A stretch of DNA of 64,000 nucleotides from a virus. The notes beneath the pieces were generated by a model. The model saw only the letters and a program-made list of their open reading frames with translations, ran no database searches and was not told the origin of the DNA. Below, piece after piece: positions 31,008 to 39,319 of this stretch. The stretch covers positions 1 through 64,000 of the IMG/VR virus record IMGVR_UViG_3300034062_004592, one strand, 5' to 3'. Each line of letters opens with the position of its first letter. Positions within the stretch are counted from its first letter, which is position 1. A program made the translations under genes and the position numbers.

Positions 31008-31247
31008 GACTTATCACCACAAGTGCAGGCGGTGTACGACTCAATGCGCGCCGCCACCACAATCGTTCCAACCCGCGTTGAATCTGGTGTTCCGGTCGCC
31101 TATCGACTGGCCCGGTATCGCACCACCGAAGGTGCTGTTCACCTCAAGCTCCAGGGCGCCTACCGATGGAAACAAGGGGCCAGCAGCGGGATTGAGTGGA
31201 GAGACATTGAAACCGTCGATCTTGACCAGGAGGCCGACAATGGCTGA
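31002..31247 (+). CDS. LSPAAQAVLDA-family protein, divergent member
   Basis: 81 aa. Only the N-terminus (MTDLSPQVQAVYDSMRAATT) matches the family; the rest (beta-rich, AYRWKQGASSGIEWRDIETV) is unrelated to the AALRAAADQ/AIAAELE blocks. A chimera of the family head with another domain. Function unknown. Confidence 0.6.
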   Translation: MTDLSPQVQAVYDSMRAATTIVPTRVESGVPVAYRLARYRTTEGAVHLKLQGAYRWKQGASSGIEWRDIETVDLDQEADNG

Positions 31248-31488
31248 ACCTCTCTCCCCCGCCGCTCAGGCGGTGTTGGATGCCGCTAATGCTTCCGCAA
31301 CTAATGCGTGGTCTGATGCCACTCACCAACGCTTTAGGTCTGGTGTAGCCGCAGCCCTGCAAGCTGCTGCGAATCAGGCGGTGCCAGATGACGGTGTGGC
31401 GTCATCTATTGAACGCATTGTTGAAAAGCGCATCCAAACCAAACTTCTCGCCATTGCCGCCGAGCTGGAGGGTGTGACCTCACGGTGA
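31240..31488 (+). CDS. LSPAAQAVLDA-family protein, cassette 5
   Basis: 82 aa from ATG 31240. MAEPLSPAAQAVLDAANASA, AAALQAAANQAVPDDG and LAIAAELEG blocks are all present. GC-rich. It overlaps the preceding gene by 8 nt. Last gene before a structured gap. Confidence 0.7.
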   Translation: MAEPLSPAAQAVLDAANASATNAWSDATHQRFRSGVAAALQAAANQAVPDDGVASSIERIVEKRIQTKLLAIAAELEGVTSR

Positions 31489-31524
31489 TCAAGCCGCAAG
31501 GTCATTCGCTTGCTAGCCAGGGGA

Positions 31525-31563
31525 AGCAGCAGAAACCCTGACTCCCTCGGGGTTGACGCTGCT
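31525..31563 (+). other. Extended intergenic hairpin
   Basis: AGCAGC (31525-31530) pairs with GCTGCT (31558-31563); inside, AACCC pairs with GGGTT; outside, GGGG (31520-31523) can pair with CCCC (31572-31575). No T tract. The 147-nt gap holds this plus pseudoknot copy 3. Confidence 0.55.
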
Positions 31564-31587
31564 CTGCTACACCCCAGATAATCATAC

Positions 31588-31614
31588 ACGTCCTAAGCAT
31601 GACGTTAAACTGTT
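31588..31614 (+). promoter_or_regulatory. Pseudoknot element (UAAAC class), copy 3
   Basis: Stem 1 ACGTC/GACGT around CTAAGCAT; TAAAC spacer; TGTT can pair with loop AGCA (4 bp, one G-U). Ends 21 nt before the GP88-like ATG at 31636. Confidence 0.65.
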
Positions 31615-31635
31615 GGTCAACTCAACTCAACTACC

Positions 31636-32403
31636 ATGAAACTTCTTAAGTTTTCTACCGGCAACGGCAAGCTCAAGAATCGTTTGATCTTCTCGCTCCC
31701 AGCGGGATACGCCTGCCCTCACGCAGGTGTGTGTAAGACCATGGCCGATCGTGCCACTGGTTCTATCATTGATCTGCCACAACACAACGGCACAACAGCA
31801 GATGAGTTCCGCTGCTTTGCTGCCATGGCAGAAGTTAGGCCAAACGTACGGGAGGCACGCTGGCACAACTGGGATCTGTTGCGTGGTGTTATGTATGGCA
31901 ATGGAAACCAAGCGTTGTTGTTGCGTGATCTAATTGACATGTCGCTCAGCATGCAACCACCAAAAGAACTGGTGCGTGTCCACGAGTCAGGAGATTTCTG
32001 GACTGAGAACTATCTCAAGGCATGGCTGATGGTTGCCAAGCAACGCCCCAAGCAAAAGTTCTATGCCTATACCAAGTCTCTTGGGATGTGGTACAACCTT
32101 AAAGATCTGATACCATCCAACTTTTATCTTACCGCATCTTACGGTGGTACGTTGGATTACATGCTGCCCAAGTATCCAGACGTTTATACACGCATTGCGT
32201 ATGTGGTGTACACGGAAGAAGAAGCAGCAGAGCGTGGACTTGAGATCGACCATGACGATAGCCACTGCCTTGGTGATAAGCCATTCGCACTCTTGGTTCA
32301 TGGGTCCCAGAGGGCTGGTACTCCTGCATCCCAAGCGTTGTCTCAACGCAAGAAGGATGGGAAGTTTGTCGGGTACGGTAAATCAATGCAGAAGATATCC
32401 TGA
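31636..32403 (+). CDS. GP88-like phage protein
   Basis: 255 aa. The start (LLKFSTGNGKLKNRLIFSLP then AGYACPHAGVC) resembles the phage GP88 family, which begins with a slPAG-tCP-a-C motif followed by aromatic/Trp blocks. Conserved stretches VRVHESGDFW and FYAYTKS fit that family. Function of GP88 proteins is not established to my knowledge. Leader CAACTCAACTACC-ATG behind pseudoknot 3. Confidence 0.6.
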   Translation: MKLLKFSTGNGKLKNRLIFSLPAGYACPHAGVCKTMADRATGSIIDLPQHNGTTADEFRCFAAMAEVRPNVREARWHNWDLLRGVMYGNGNQALLLRDLIDMSLSMQPPKELVRVHESGDFWTENYLKAWLMVAKQRPKQKFYAYTKSLGMWYNLKDLIPSNFYLTASYGGTLDYMLPKYPDVYTRIAYVVYTEEEAAERGLEIDHDDSHCLGDKPFALLVHGSQRAGTPASQALSQRKKDGKFVGYGKSMQKIS

Positions 32404-32459
32404 ATATCTTGCATTGACAAACAGGTCTGATAACATCTGACAGTTATCTTCTTTTTCAA

Positions 32460-32693
32460 ATGAGCTACGTCATTGTCTCCTGGAAATCAGGAGCGCCGCA
32501 TGCGGTACATGCATGCAACAAAACTAACTCTTTCCAGTTGGTTCCATTAGACTCTGACGTAGCTCTTACCAAGATTTTTTCGCATCCGTATCGTGCGGGT
32601 GCGCAACAAATTTTAAATTGGATTAACAAGAATGATGACCAGCTCGCCCGTCAAGAACTCGACGTTTATGATGAAGCCCAGTTCAGGAAATGA
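32460..32693 (+). CDS. Early protein, unknown
   Basis: 77 aa (begins MSYVIVSWKSGAPHAVHACN). TTGACA occurs ~45 nt upstream but without a well-spaced -10. ATGA overlap with the endonuclease gene. Not recognised. Confidence 0.55.
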   Translation: MSYVIVSWKSGAPHAVHACNKTNSFQLVPLDSDVALTKIFSHPYRAGAQQILNWINKNDDQLARQELDVYDEAQFRK

Positions 32694-33148
32694 CTAATAC
32701 AAAAATCTGTTCAGGTTGCAAACAAGAAAAACCTTTGTCATGTTTTTACTTACGTAGTGATTCTAAAAACTACAGAAGCAATTGTAAAAATTGCACAAAA
32801 ATTAAACAAGCAAGAAAGTGGGCTAATGATTTTGAATTTAAAAAACGTGGCATTGCAAGACAACGTCGTTGGCAACGTCAAAAATTTTATGGTCTTTCTT
32901 TACAGCAAGAGCAAGAACTTTTAAAAATACAAAACAATGCTTGTGAAATTTGTAAAAAACAATTTCAATCTGATGCAGATTACCATGTTGATCATTGCCA
33001 TAAAACAAATGTAATCCGAGGATTGCTTTGTCCTGGTTGCAACAAAGCGTTAGGATTATTCAAAGAAAACCCTGAAGCACTTAGGCAAGCAGCTATTTAT
33101 GTCGAAAGTCAAGGAGTCACGTTTCCAGCTAAAACCAAATCCAAATGA
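32690..33148 (+). CDS. Recombination endonuclease VII-like protein
   Basis: 152 aa. The C-terminal core YHVDHCHKTNVIRGLLCPGC then NKALGLFKEN is the endonuclease VII signature (HNH-type His-Me finger with zinc Cys pairs; other Cys pair CEICKK). An N-terminal CxxC zinc ribbon (CSGCKQEK ... CKNCTK) is extra. Endo VII resolves branched DNA or, as free-standing forms, acts as a homing nuclease. AT-rich, and it overlaps the polymerase gene by 50 nt. Confidence 0.85.
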   Translation: MTNTKICSGCKQEKPLSCFYLRSDSKNYRSNCKNCTKIKQARKWANDFEFKKRGIARQRRWQRQKFYGLSLQQEQELLKIQNNACEICKKQFQSDADYHVDHCHKTNVIRGLLCPGCNKALGLFKENPEALRQAAIYVESQGVTFPAKTKSK

Positions 33149-34952
33149 AACGTTTTTAGTTTTTGATTGTGAAACCAATGGTTTGTATGATCAAGCTACT
33201 GTTGTTCATTGTCTTGTGATCTATGACGTCAACAAGCAACAAACTTTTACTTATGGGCCTGAGTCTATTGATGCTGCTCTTGCTCATTTGGCAACTGCCA
33301 CTTGTCTTATAGGACATAATATTTGTTTTTTTGACATTCCTGTACTAACAAAGCTTTATCCTACTTTCACACACAATGCCAGGGTCATCGATACACTTGT
33401 GTGCACTCGATTGATCTGGCCAAAGGAATTACTCAATGACCTTGACACAGAACAATATCCGCAGGTTCCATCGAAACTGCGGGGATCAGCTTCTCTTAAG
33501 GCCTGGGGATGGCGCCTGGCCGATAACAAAATCAACTTTAAAGACTTCTCGCAATACTCTGAGGAAATGTTGGAGTACTGTGTCCAGGACGTTGTCATTA
33601 CTACCAGGCTTTGGCAAAAGATCGCAGACGAATACTATCCGCAATCAGCGCTCAAACTTGAGCATGACTTTGCTATCGCAATTAACCGACAAATTAGATC
33701 AGGTATTCCTTTTGATGTTGATGCATCTCTTGATCTTGTGGATGAACTACGCACAAAGCAACAAGACATCGAGACAAAGCTAAAAGAAATCTTTCCGCCA
33801 ATCAAACATGAAACAGTATTCATTCCAAAGGTCAACAACAAAACCAGGGGTTATGTCAAAGGTGAACCATTTGTCAAGGTTCATTATGAAGAATTCAACC
33901 CTGGTTCTCGTCAGCAAATTGTTGATCGTCTACAAGAAAAATACGGATGGGCTCCTGAAAAAACAACTGAGAAAGGTAATCCAATTCTTGATGACGATGT
34001 ACTTGAATCACTTCCATATCCAGAGGCCCAAGTACTGGCTCAATACATGCTGGTCAAAAAACGTCTGGGACAAATCGTAGATGGCAACAACGCTTGGAAC
34101 AAGTTGGTTAATAACGACACTGGTCGCATGCACGGTGATGTTGTTACTAATGGTTGTATCACTGGCCGCTGCGCTCATCGCAACCCAAACATGGGTCAAG
34201 TCCCTGCTGGTTACTCACCTTACGGTAAAGAATGCCGTTCTTTTTTCCATGCTCCTATGGGTTGGCAGCTACTTGGTATCGATGCCAAAGCGTTAGAGCT
34301 ACGTTGTCTTGCTGGATATCTAGCCATTTGGGATGGCGGTGAGTACGCCAAGCTTGTTGTTAATCCTGAATCAGATATCCATACAATCAACCAGGAACTA
34401 TTTGGCGTGGCTACCAGGGATATTTCTAAGCGTTTGCTTTATGGATTGTTGTATGGAGCTGGTGCACTAAAGGCTGGCACGATTGTGGATCCGAATGAAA
34501 AAGATGAAACAGTTCTGCGTCAACTAGGAAGGACTGCAATCAATTCATTCATGAAAGGTGTACCTGCATTGCGTCACCTCAAGGAACAAATTGAGAATAC
34601 ACTTGCAGAACGCACGTATTTGATTGGGCTTGATGGTCGGCATTTGTATTGTCGTTCAGCGTTTAAAGGATTGAATGTGTTGTTGCAATCAGCAGGTGCA
34701 ATCCTTATGAAGCAAGTTGTTATTACAATTCAAAACAACATCACCAATAACTTGGGCCTGGTGTATGGAGAAGACTGGGAACAAATGCTGATGATTCATG
34801 ATGAAGTTCAGTTGGCTGCCAAGCCGGAACACATCTTAAAGATCCAGGAGCAGGCAATGGCTGCGTTCCCACAAGCACAGGAATTCTTTGGGTTCAGGTG
34901 TTTGATTGAAGGCGACTCTCGTGTAGGATCCAACTGGTCTGAAACCCATTGA
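33099..34952 (+). CDS. polA: T7-type family A DNA polymerase with 3'-5' exonuclease
   Basis: 617 aa. Exonuclease motifs: FDCETNGL (D23, E25), GHNICFFD (N74, D79), YCVQD (Y160, D164). Polymerase motif A LGIDAKALELR (D395), motif B RDISKRLLYGLLYGAG (R440, K444, Y448), motif C MIHDEV (H567-E569). The Tyr at the position equivalent to E. coli 762 is the T7-like variant usually seen in lytic phages. Replicative polymerase. The 5' end lies inside the endo VII gene. Confidence 0.96.
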   Translation: MSKVKESRFQLKPNPNETFLVFDCETNGLYDQATVVHCLVIYDVNKQQTFTYGPESIDAALAHLATATCLIGHNICFFDIPVLTKLYPTFTHNARVIDTLVCTRLIWPKELLNDLDTEQYPQVPSKLRGSASLKAWGWRLADNKINFKDFSQYSEEMLEYCVQDVVITTRLWQKIADEYYPQSALKLEHDFAIAINRQIRSGIPFDVDASLDLVDELRTKQQDIETKLKEIFPPIKHETVFIPKVNNKTRGYVKGEPFVKVHYEEFNPGSRQQIVDRLQEKYGWAPEKTTEKGNPILDDDVLESLPYPEAQVLAQYMLVKKRLGQIVDGNNAWNKLVNNDTGRMHGDVVTNGCITGRCAHRNPNMGQVPAGYSPYGKECRSFFHAPMGWQLLGIDAKALELRCLAGYLAIWDGGEYAKLVVNPESDIHTINQELFGVATRDISKRLLYGLLYGAGALKAGTIVDPNEKDETVLRQLGRTAINSFMKGVPALRHLKEQIENTLAERTYLIGLDGRHLYCRSAFKGLNVLLQSAGAILMKQVVITIQNNITNNLGLVYGEDWEQMLMIHDEVQLAAKPEHILKIQEQAMAAFPQAQEFFGFRCLIEGDSRVGSNWSETH

Positions 34953-34957
34953 TTACC

Positions 34958-35131
34958 ATGGACTCTCAAGTTGATTACGAGCTTCTGGCTAACGACTTGT
35001 ACTTGGCTGCTGATCATTTCTTTTGTTCAATGTTTGATAGTTCTTGCTGGAACGACGAAGAATTAAACAACAAGTACATAACAGTTCTTGGAGAAGCTCG
35101 CAAGGTATTTGGTTCCGCGTCCCAAGCATGA
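34958..35131 (+). CDS. Small acidic protein whose 3' end forms a pseudoknot
   Basis: 57 aa from ATG 34958 (begins MDSQVDYELLANDLYLAADH). The last codons (Ser-Ala-Ser-Gln-Ala-stop) lie in pseudoknot copy 4. Function unknown. Confidence 0.55.
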   Translation: MDSQVDYELLANDLYLAADHFFCSMFDSSCWNDEELNNKYITVLGEARKVFGSASQA

Positions 35132-35143
35132 CGCTAAACTGCT
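35117..35143 (+). promoter_or_regulatory. Pseudoknot element (UAAAC class), copy 4, upstream of ssb
   Basis: Stem 1 GCGTC/GACGC (compensatory change from ACGTC/GACGT) around CCAAGCAT; TAAAC; TGCT pairs with loop AGCA. It ends 22 nt before the ssb ATG and contains the stop codon of the preceding gene. Confidence 0.7.
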
Positions 35144-35165
35144 GTAACACTATCCTTTTGATCCC

Positions 35166-35981
35166 ATGAACTTTTGTTGCATCTGCGCACAGCTGGGTGA
35201 AAACCCACGCGAAGTTTTTACCAGCGCATCTTCAACTGCAATTCGTTGCTCCGTCATCCTTCCTCCAGTTGGAAACAAAGCACCTACCACAATTGAATAC
35301 AACATCTACGGAAAACAATCCGAGCGTTTCCAGCGACTGCATAAAGGAAACCTCATCTACATTCACGGCGCCAAGCTACGTTATGATCTCGAATCCAAAA
35401 CGTATTCGCTACATGGAGGAGTTGTTGCAGAAGTTACGGATACATTCCCAATCCTCAACTCAATCATATTGACTGGCCGTTGTGTTAAAGACATTGATCA
35501 GTCTGATGCACGTGCATTTAAAACAACCGCTGATGGTTTGATGATTGCGAATCAAAGCATCTCGGTTAATACCGGTAAAGGCCAAGCAGATCTATTTAAC
35601 TTCTATGCAATCAACAATTCAACAGACAAGTTTAATCAAGCCGAACTTCTGGTGAACTTCACCAGGAAAGGTACGGGCATTACAATCCACGGGCGATTGG
35701 TTACTGATCGTTTTAAGGATGCCAATACCCAGGAGATTCGTAACATCTCCAAACTTCAACTGGTCAATATGACCTTGGCTCCCAAGGGGGCAGACGGTAG
35801 TGCGCCTAAGCCTGTAGCGCCGCAAACAACTGTGGCATCGGCAGGTGAGGTAACATCCCTCTGGGGTGGCCGCACCGCTGAGGAGAACAACGATCCTTGG
35901 AACCAAGCATCAGGTGGCGGTCTACCTGAAATCCCTGGTCAATACGGACAAGCTCCCAACCTCGACGAGATTCCTTTCTGA
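35166..35981 (+). CDS. ssb: Single-stranded DNA-binding protein, probable tandem OB-fold
   Basis: 271 aa. The N-terminal half (RCSVILPPVGNKAPTTIEYN ... LIYIHGAKL) and the second half (ILTGRCVKDIDQ ... ADLFNFYAINN ... GITIHGRLVTD) each have the length and strand pattern of an OB-fold. A Gly/Pro-rich linker and the canonical acidic tail NLDEIPF close the protein, the tail that recruits replication partners. Works with the T7-type polymerase. Preceded by pseudoknot copy 4, which raises the possibility of autogenous translational control. Confidence 0.85.
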   Translation: MNFCCICAQLGENPREVFTSASSTAIRCSVILPPVGNKAPTTIEYNIYGKQSERFQRLHKGNLIYIHGAKLRYDLESKTYSLHGGVVAEVTDTFPILNSIILTGRCVKDIDQSDARAFKTTADGLMIANQSISVNTGKGQADLFNFYAINNSTDKFNQAELLVNFTRKGTGITIHGRLVTDRFKDANTQEIRNISKLQLVNMTLAPKGADGSAPKPVAPQTTVASAGEVTSLWGGRTAEENNDPWNQASGGGLPEIPGQYGQAPNLDEIPF

Positions 35982-36205
35982 TGACGATTCGGTTTTCCCA
36001 CTCGGATGAAGATCTAAGTATTTCATTTGAGTCCCAAGCTGTTACTACGGATGAGGTGGTGTCTCACTTCATCCAGTTTCTTTCGGCAATGGGGTATGCC
36101 CGCGAAAGTATTCATGAGGCCATGCAAGAGATCGTTGATGAGCACGACGATTACCTGAAGAATCTTGACAAAGAAAAAGCTCGGTTGCTTTTTAACGTAG
36201 ACTGA
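35981..36205 (+). CDS. Small acidic protein, unknown
   Basis: 74 aa (begins MTIRFSHSDEDLSISFESQA), TGATGA coupling to ssb. Helical C-terminus. Position suggests a replication accessory factor; nothing diagnostic. Confidence 0.55.
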   Translation: MTIRFSHSDEDLSISFESQAVTTDEVVSHFIQFLSAMGYARESIHEAMQEIVDEHDDYLKNLDKEKARLLFNVD

Positions 36206-36208
36206 GTC

Positions 36209-36236
36209 ACGCCTTGGGATGGCGTTAAAAGCATCC
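36209..36236 (+). promoter_or_regulatory. Pseudoknot element (UAAAC class), copy 5, degenerate
   Basis: Stem 1 ACGCC/GGCGT around TTGGGAT; spacer TAAAAGC; ATCC pairs with loop GGAT. Stem base pairs differ from all other copies but still match. Ends 21 nt before ATG 36258. Confidence 0.55.
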
Positions 36237-36257
36237 AGCGTTTACTACGAACCGACC

Positions 36258-37301
36258 ATGACCCAACTTCCGTCTTTGAAAGACATCAACACAATGGCTA
36301 CGAAGAAAACTTCTGCTCTTGCTACACGCGGTCTGGAATCTTTCAAGATGTTCCAGTCCAAAGAATTTGTATCGGGTTACCAGAACCTGGTCACTATCCA
36401 ACCACTGAACAAGTCTAAGACTCGTGGTTGGTTCGTGCGTAAGTCTGATCTGGATACCTGCGGTTGGACCGCAACTGAAGATCAGTTTGCTAAAGGTTCA
36501 GTCATCTGGAACTACAAGCAAACCTTTGGTATGGCTCCCAACACTTCGATTGAAGAAGGGTTGAATTTTACTGAGCCTCGGCTTCAAGTGCTGTTGCGTT
36601 CTCCCCTGATGGTTGAAGAAACCTCTGGGATGCGCCAGGTGATTGGTTCGTTTGACAATCCGAATGTCAAAGAACTGTTTGAGGCTGACAAGATTGCATC
36701 TGATCTTGCCAACAGCAAAGGTGAAATGTACAAGCGCAGGTACAGCGTGCGTACCAAATACCTGGTGTATGTGCTGACCCAGGACAACAAGCGTGCCCAT
36801 AAGATTCCTATGGTGCTGACGTTGAAAGGCCTGAATGGTACCGACGTTTCTGAAAAGATTCGTCTGTATGAAAAGGAAATGTCCAAGTGCCTGAGCAAAG
36901 CACTGGACTCTGAAGTGCCTCTGGCATTCAATGAAAAGTTCTATGCCACTACGGTGTTCTGTCCTGTGCTGGCAAATGAAATGCGCGGTGCCAACAACGT
37001 TGAGATCTGCGCCATTGAATCCTTTGACATCCCTGATTACAGCTCCCAGGAAGATGCAGTCGAATCTTTGAATCGTCTGTCAATTCCTGATGAAGATCGG
37101 GAATCAACCTGGAAGTATCAAGAGATGTTCCAGGACTACATCAACGTCCATGCCAAGCAGGATTCAGACAAACTTGGTGGTGCCTATGGCATCAAGGAAG
37201 GTGTTGAGATTCTGCCTGTGTCCCGCACCATGGATCCAGTGGATGTCAAAGCCCTGCCTTCTCGCGATGAGTTGACAGGGGAAGACGCTTCACTACTTTG
37301 A
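36258..37301 (+). CDS. Conserved-looking early protein, unknown
   Basis: 347 aa from ATG 36258 (begins MTQLPSLKDINTMATKKTSA); the in-frame ATG at 36219 lies within the pseudoknot and is rejected. Mixed alpha/beta with a long central block (EPRLQVLLRSPLMVEETSGM). Next to ssb and behind the same type of leader element, so possibly replication/recombination related. It resembles cyanobacterial uncharacterised proteins in general pattern but I cannot name a family. Confidence 0.6.
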   Translation: MTQLPSLKDINTMATKKTSALATRGLESFKMFQSKEFVSGYQNLVTIQPLNKSKTRGWFVRKSDLDTCGWTATEDQFAKGSVIWNYKQTFGMAPNTSIEEGLNFTEPRLQVLLRSPLMVEETSGMRQVIGSFDNPNVKELFEADKIASDLANSKGEMYKRRYSVRTKYLVYVLTQDNKRAHKIPMVLTLKGLNGTDVSEKIRLYEKEMSKCLSKALDSEVPLAFNEKFYATTVFCPVLANEMRGANNVEICAIESFDIPDYSSQEDAVESLNRLSIPDEDRESTWKYQEMFQDYINVHAKQDSDKLGGAYGIKEGVEILPVSRTMDPVDVKALPSRDELTGEDASLL

Positions 37302-37559
37302 TGTAGGTTCAACCTTGGGGTTAGCTAGGTCATCTTGATTAATGGAAACATTATTAAAGATGAACATATCCTGGACTAACCCTCGGATACAACCTTGACG
37401 ATTCGTGGCGATCTGCGCAAGCAAGGTCGCCATTTCTTTTAATTCACTTACGGAGTTGCAATCTTGAATTGAACGTTTGATTTTTTCTAGCCAGAACTTA
37501 TCGTCAAGCGATGGTTCAATCTGAAACTTGTTCAGGGGTACGTACTGAATTTCTTCCAT
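37293..37559 (-). CDS. Antisense-oriented small protein, unknown
   Basis: 88 aa, helical (begins MEEIQYVPLNKFQIEPSLDD). The only clear minus-strand gene inside the early block; its 3' end overlaps the upstream plus gene by 9 nt (convergent). Its upstream sequence is AT-rich and could hold its own promoter. Possibly a lysogeny-like or antisense-controlled regulator, or a later insertion. Confidence 0.55.
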   Translation of the reverse strand: MEEIQYVPLNKFQIEPSLDDKFWLEKIKRSIQDCNSVSELKEMATLLAQIATNRQGCIRGLVQDMFIFNNVSINQDDLANPKVEPTSK

Positions 37560-37640
37560 AGGTATTCAGTTGTTACAAATCAATTGTACTTCCATAGTTA
37601 AATGCAACGTCAACCTTCACAATGTATTAAGGAGCACACA

Positions 37641-37841
37641 ATGCACAAGGCTGATGCGGCTGCTATCATTGCGGGTGGCACCATGGCATTGGTTGGTGCT
37701 GCTATCATTGCGGTCGGCAGCACTCCCGTTGCCTGGGCTGCACTAGCATACGGGACCTACCGTATGAGCAAACAAGCTCACCGCCTGGTCCGGAGCCGCA
37801 CTAACTCCAACATCCAAGAAGAAGATTCTTGGCATGTCTAA
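37641..37841 (+). CDS. Small membrane protein, two hydrophobic segments
   Basis: 66 aa from ATG 37641, chosen because AAGGAG lies 6 nt upstream. Hydrophobic hairpin (IIAGGTMALVGAAIIAVG then VAWAALAYGTY) and a basic tail. A holin-like or small membrane regulator is possible. Confidence 0.6.
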   Translation: MHKADAAAIIAGGTMALVGAAIIAVGSTPVAWAALAYGTYRMSKQAHRLVRSRTNSNIQEEDSWHV

Positions 37842-37860
37842 CTTAACCCTCAACTCAACC

Positions 37861-38805
37861 ATGACTACTCAAACTGTTCTTGAACTCAACGCTGCACAAG
37901 CCAGCATCTACACTCGTACTAACATTCGTCGTGCGTACCAGGATTTTGATGACTCCGAGATTGCTGGCATTGGTGTGCGAGGCGACAATTGTATTGTTGT
38001 GCGTCGCGATGGTAGTGAGCAGACTTATGACAGGCAGTTGATTAAGACTGCGTTTAGCTCCTATACTCACCGTTTAAAAGATTTCTTCTCGTACCTTGGC
38101 CCTCATTACCGTGGCCCTAGTGTATGGCGTAACAATGCTTACGTATTGTTTAAAGGATGGACCTACACTCACGCCCTTGGACACACAACATCCCATGCAA
38201 AACTCCAAGCCCACTGGGCAGACAAGTTTATACACCTATCCGACCCCGTCAAGCTCACCACGTTGCTTCAGTCTGACCAAACGGACCTGGGCCATTTGGT
38301 GGCGCCAGACGGATTTCGGTTTTCGAATCGGCCGTTTGATATGGACTCTGAGTTGGACAACGACAAAGAACAACAGCAGGTGCTTAATGAACCTAGTTGC
38401 TCGTGTGGGTCGTTTCAACGTCAGCTCAACAACCTATCTGCTTTCCAAGAAGAGATCCAGGGATTTAAACCGTGGTGTATTCACCTGACTTGGTTTCAGA
38501 AATACAGGGAACTGCTTTGCAAACGTACTGAGATTCGTAATGCTGCACATAGTGGTGTGTCTGACAAGTGCGTGGCTTGGTGGTACGCACCTCCTGTTGA
38601 CTCCAACGGTGATGGACGTTTCGTATTGCTTCACACCAAGTCAGGTGCGCAAGCACCGCTTAGCCACTGGCGTACCTACAAACCACAGGAGGTCCTGACA
38701 CAGAACGATGCATGGGACCTGTTCTTCAATATGATGGAGGTAGGTTACATTCCATTCCCTGGAACCTCACTACCACAACTCAAGGAGGCCGTCAAGAAAT
38801 CATGA
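37861..38805 (+). CDS. SWIM zinc-finger protein
   Basis: 314 aa from ATG 37861 (leader CTCAACTCAACC); the upstream in-frame ATG at 37834 overlaps the preceding gene. A SWIM motif CxC-x23-CxH is formed by Cys180, Cys182 (CSCGSF), Cys206 and His208 (WCIHLTW). SWIM fingers mediate DNA or protein contact in recombination and transposase proteins. The N-terminal 160 residues contain Trp/Tyr-rich blocks (WRNNAYVLFKGWTYTHALG) of unknown fold. Confidence 0.65.
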   Translation: MTTQTVLELNAAQASIYTRTNIRRAYQDFDDSEIAGIGVRGDNCIVVRRDGSEQTYDRQLIKTAFSSYTHRLKDFFSYLGPHYRGPSVWRNNAYVLFKGWTYTHALGHTTSHAKLQAHWADKFIHLSDPVKLTTLLQSDQTDLGHLVAPDGFRFSNRPFDMDSELDNDKEQQQVLNEPSCSCGSFQRQLNNLSAFQEEIQGFKPWCIHLTWFQKYRELLCKRTEIRNAAHSGVSDKCVAWWYAPPVDSNGDGRFVLLHTKSGAQAPLSHWRTYKPQEVLTQNDAWDLFFNMMEVGYIPFPGTSLPQLKEAVKKS

Positions 38806-38996
38806 GCTGGGTCAACAACCTACAGATTGAATACAAAGAAGAGCCTGATGGTTCCGGTACAATTAGCATTGAGTGGGATGAGAACGACTGTTCACTGGAA
38901 CAATGGATGTCATGGGGTGAAGAAAAACAAAAACAATTTATTCTTGATGCGCTTACTCTTGCTGTATCTGACGCACTAAACGACAATGAAACTTGA
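38802..38996 (+). CDS. Small acidic protein, unknown
   Basis: 64 aa from ATG 38802 (ATGA overlap; begins MSWVNNLQIEYKEEPDGSGT). Trp-rich acidic centre. Not recognised. Confidence 0.55.
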   Translation: MSWVNNLQIEYKEEPDGSGTISIEWDENDCSLEQWMSWGEEKQKQFILDALTLAVSDALNDNET

Positions 38997-39315
38997 TTCA
39001 TGCGGGTTACCAGAAGATCAATTCATTGAGATCTTCCAGAAAAAAACCCAGTTCCTTGGTAGGTTGTTGCTTGCATTTCATCCGGGGGCAAAGGCCGTTA
39101 TGGATGAAAAGATTGCCTGGGAGATGTTCCAGGAATGTGTCTATGCTGCTGAAGCAGAGGCACGGGATATTGTTGATCCTGAAGGCAAGGATGATCCTTA
39201 TGGTCCCAAGATGTTTATCTCCCGTGAGGATATGATGCGTGAGATTAAAACTGTTAAAGAAAAAGTGGAGGCGCTTGCTGATAACGTCTCTGTGTTAATT
39301 CATACAGAGAAGTGA
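38986..39315 (+). CDS. Early protein, unknown
   Basis: 109 aa, overlapping the previous gene by 11 nt (begins MKLDSCGLPEDQFIEIFQKK). All-helical, ending in a coiled segment (IKTVKEKVEALADNVSVLIH). Not recognised. Confidence 0.55.
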   Translation: MKLDSCGLPEDQFIEIFQKKTQFLGRLLLAFHPGAKAVMDEKIAWEMFQECVYAAEAEARDIVDPEGKDDPYGPKMFISREDMMREIKTVKEKVEALADNVSVLIHTEK

Positions 39316-39319
39316 CGAT

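Noticed and set aside
32413-32455. TTGACA box as a sigma-70 promoter before 32460
   Set aside because: No -10 at 16-18 bp spacing; the downstream TTATCT is about 24 bp away.
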